This document shows positions 61,350 through 64,000 of a stretch of DNA of 64,000 nucleotides, in pieces. The stretch is from Conus ventricosus (Eukaryota > Mollusca > Gastropoda > Neogastropoda > Conidae). Where the stretch lies: assembly GCA_018398815.1 (NCBI GenBank), contig CM031620.1, positions 67,048,698 through 67,112,697 on the forward strand. Direction: 5' to 3'. A program made the position numbers and the translations under genes. Numbering within the stretch: position 1 is the stretch's first letter; each line of letters starts with the position of its first letter. The notes below the pieces were generated by a model. That model had not been told where the DNA came from, searched no databases, and worked only from the letters and a program-made list of their open reading frames with translations.

Positions 61350-64000
61350 TTAATCTTTTAAAGTTCTCCAATGGCCTATAGCATATGAAAACTCAGGATC
61401 AACGTAAGTTCGCTTGTTATTGTTAGAGACTAGTGATTTCTTATTAACAGCAGTTGTGTTTACTTGATGAAGAGTAGAGCGTAGATTAACATTTGTGTGA
61501 TGAAATACTTTGCCTTCAAAGAGAGCCTGCTTGTAGTTATCATGAATTATATTTTTTTACAACTTCTTTACCTATGCCCTTAGCCTTCTTCATTACAGAG
61601 GTCTGGCTAGCAACACTATACAGCTTTGACCGTAGACCAACATATTCTTGTATAACTGTCCCATTAAGTTCATCTTTAAACTTTCCAAACACTTTCTTGT
61701 TTACAGTTGAATGTAAAGGGCTGTCTTTAGGATAGTCACATGTGTCGTACCATCCATCAGCTCCTTTAGCTACCTCTGTTTCTAAGTCTTTGTAAAAGTC
61801 TTCTGTGGGGACGTCTAGAATAAAAGAGTCAGTGTCTGTGTAAAGGACTCTAGATTCTGGGTACAGCGGTTTAAAGTAGTTATACAGAAATTCTAGCATA
61901 AACAGCTTTGACAGCTCTAACACAGTAAACCCAATAAACACCTGCTTGTCCAACCTTACACACATTTTCTTCATCATAATGCCAACCAGGTCGTTATTAA
62001 ATTGTCTAAAGTCTAGGTAGTTAGGTTTAGAGACCAGTTTAATTGCTTGTTTTTCTTTTGTAACTAATCTCACATCTTTACGTTTGTGTGGGTTCTCCAT
62101 GGTCTTGCCAAAACAACTGTTGTTCATTAGTTTAAAAAAGTCTTTTTCTGAAGCGTCAGTAGCTTTAGTCCTAAGGTCAGTATTCTTCATGATGTATGGC
62201 CTCATAAAAGGCTTTTGTTCAAAAGTAATTATTCTGTGAACAGCAGTAAGTTTTAATCCATGTCTTAAGTAAAACTGTAGGAGCCTGTAATGACAAACAT
62301 ACTCAGTCTTATGACGGAGATTGGGCACAAGTTTAGGCGGTTCTGTGGGGGTCATCTTTAATCTTTCTGTGGCTAGAGGATAATCGTTGTGGAGGTCATG
62401 CAATTTTTAGGGTATGACAAGTCTACTTCTAAGATTAGTCCATGATCAGGCGCAAGCTTTGACAACGTATTTAACACAGCATCAACCTGAAAAGGGCCTG
62501 CATACATTTTAAAGTTTCTTAGTGGGAGTGTCTGACTCATGGCCCATCCATACAGATTATTAGCGTCTAAATACATTAGATAGTTGGATGGTTTAGCTGA
62601 GTCATAGTCATCTAAGTACTTATTTTTGGGTCTTTGCAGTAAGGATGTGAGGGCCATGCTAATACCTCCCTTAGACCGTCTTCAATCATCTGGAGTGTAG
62701 CTAGATCAGATATTAAGTCAATCTCATGTTTGTAGACTTTAAGAATGCGTCCCAAGAAAGGCCAGGGGCAGAGATGTAATGTGATGAGCCTAAGCCGTAA
62801 TGTTTCATGCATGTAGATCTGTAATTTTCAAAGATGTCTGCCAATAAACACACGTCAGCCAATAAATATTGATCATGATAATCGCCCATTGTTTGACAGT
62901 GTAATTCTGTCCAGGCTTTCTGTGCGTATTCATAGTCAGTGTCAGTTATGCCTTTGCCTGTAAGACGACTGTAAAAGTCTTCTTTATGTGGTAGGGCTGG
63001 CTCATCAAACCTTTCCCACGAGTCCATGTATTCATAAGGATAAACGCCTTTACGTACTAAAGATGGGTCAAAATATTGTTCAGTTATTGGGAAGTCTTGT
63101 AGCCATCCTGCTAATTTATCCAAACTCCCCATCCGATGTTGGGCAGAGTCATAGAAGGACAGATTGTCAATAATAAAGGTCATGTACTTTTCTGATGATT
63201 GTGCAATGCAGCTAACCCTCTTATATTCAGAAGTTATTGCTTGCATAATAAAATGAGAATCATAGCCTCGTAAGTTATGAAAGAAGATAGGCAGTTTCCA
63301 TGTCTTGGGTCAACCTTAAGTTGAAGATTGCAACTGTTGTGTGCAGCCCCTCTGAATTCCCCAGTAATGTGATCGTGGTCTCTTACAGTGCCATCTAATA
63401 GCCTGCATTTGCATATCCAGCAGTGTGTAGATGATTCATAGCGTTCTTGGTCTTTAGAAGTCATAACAATGTCTGAGAGATTTAGTTTATTGGCGTAGCA
63501 ATTACGAAGATGTTTCATTTCTTCTAAAAATCTACTGGCTGCGTTGGGGCCTCTGTAAATCCTTGGTGCTGCGTATGAGCCATCCGACCTAACAACAATA
63601 AAAGCATAAGAACAAATCTGATGGTTGGTTAATAAGGTTGTTATTTATTCTTCTAGTTGTTGTTGTGGGCCAAAGTACTGTGGCAAGATTGCTTCAAAGT
63701 CAGCATAAACTACGTATGGACTCATCTGCATTTTGTGTACATTTTTAAACCTAACTTTAGACCCTGGTGGGGGTGTAAGAAGTTTGGTTTCACAGTCTAC
63801 AAAACTTTTACAATTATCTTTATGTTTGGCGGCTGCTTCTACAGTGGGGATTCTAACCAAAACACCTTCTACAAAGCCCTTGTTTACATGTATCCTTTGT
63901 AGTATAAGCCATAAGTCTGCTTATTGTTCTAATTAATTCATAGTGGCTAACTGCTCCTTGTGTAAACGTATTAAGTCTAAGTCGCCAAAAGTGGGAGCAT
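61350..64000 (-). pseudogene. POLB: Protein-primed family B DNA polymerase with embedded HNH motif, element D (N-terminus beyond window)
   Basis: Minus strand, from the right edge. CRRCF...HKDNC zinc-finger-like pair (about 63,800-63,890, across a frame break); exonuclease I YADFEA (about 63,690); PRIYRGPNAASRFL; HNH/endonuclease VII-like CWICKCR then VRDHDHITGEFRGAAHNSCN (about 63,320-63,420); exonuclease II HNLRGYDSHFI (about 63,260); MDSWERF; exonuclease III YLLADVCLLADIFENYR (about 62,830); motif A YLDANNLYGWAMSQTLP (about 62,555); motif B MNNSCFGKTMENPHKRK (about 62,100); motif C YTDTDSFI (about 61,830); KLY (about 61,615); end YAIGHWRT, TAA at 61,350. Frame breaks near 61,545, 62,400, 62,650, 62,720, 63,240, 63,300, 63,520-63,645 and 63,860. 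It replicates the element from protein-capped ends. Confidence 0.94.

Larger units (their letters stand above)
55676..64000. mobile_element. Polinton/Maverick-like element D (best preserved, partial)
   Basis: From the gap to the window end: gene tail (+), ATPase (+), x1/x2 (+), x3 (+), INT (-), m1 (-), m2-like (-), m2 (-), s (+), a start-less frame (-), AAGTACAAGT repeat block, POLB (-) running off the edge. The INT-m1-m2-s-repeat block is collinear with A and B, but POLB lies after the repeats in inverted orientation and ATPase points the other way. Related to A-C at the protein level but clearly a distinct lineage. No TIR is visible in the window. Confidence 0.85.

Overview
The window is animal genomic DNA, most likely from a marine invertebrate and plausibly a mollusc. 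The clues are dense CA/CT/TG microsatellites, many minisatellites, a decayed LINE, a decayed Tc1/mariner element and several copies of a Polinton/Maverick-like (adintovirus-like) virus-derived element. There is no prokaryotic gene organisation. The assembly is a draft with two N gaps (40,252-40,351 and 54,676-55,675). A long stretch (about 3,720-36,430, more weakly 47,930-50,100) has its bases 'smeared' into homopolymer runs, so short open frames there mean little. The species call is inference only.

Layout. 1-3,720: host DNA with microsatellites, a 78-bp direct repeat, a hairpin and two candidate exons. 3,900-20,045: element copy A, about 16 kb, with terminal inverted repeats (TIRs). 20,430 to about 34,800: element copy B, same orientation, collinear with A; its right TIR was not found. 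36,430-40,251: copy C, a cleaner but truncated copy (polymerase plus part of the integrase). 40,352-46,520: host DNA with one convincing minus-strand exon (40,735-40,896), a weaker one (42,828-42,921) and five minisatellite arrays. 46,525-47,925: Tc1/mariner relic. 50,115-51,495: roughly 81-bp satellite with G-runs. 51,813-52,655: roughly 242-bp tandem repeat between two copies of a short sequence. 52,958-54,675: LINE reverse-transcriptase pseudogene. 55,676-64,000: element D, the best-preserved element, running off the right edge.

Element biology. All copies carry a protein-primed family B DNA polymerase (POLB) with an embedded HNH-type zinc motif and a retroviral-type DDE integrase (INT); A, B and D also carry a HerA/FtsK-type packaging ATPase. 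Copies A, B and D share a set of small proteins to which I cannot assign functions: called here m1, m2 and s. D adds x1/x2, x3 and a second m2-like gene. Together these would replicate the element from its ends, integrate it and package DNA. No capsid gene is recognisable in the readable sequence, but one gene tail emerges from the gap beside the ATPase, and the 6-7 kb left arms of A and B are too damaged to read.

Most notable. (1) D has a different gene order from A, B and C: its polymerase lies beyond the s gene and a repeat block, inverted relative to the integrase block. (2) At least five start regions in D sit on short tandem duplications (periods 14, 14, about 17, 29 and 34 bp), several of which include the stop codon of the previous gene. 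(3) D keeps all visible polymerase and integrase motifs despite frame breaks, several at homopolymers, whereas its ATPase has lost the Walker A lysine and carries an in-frame TGA.
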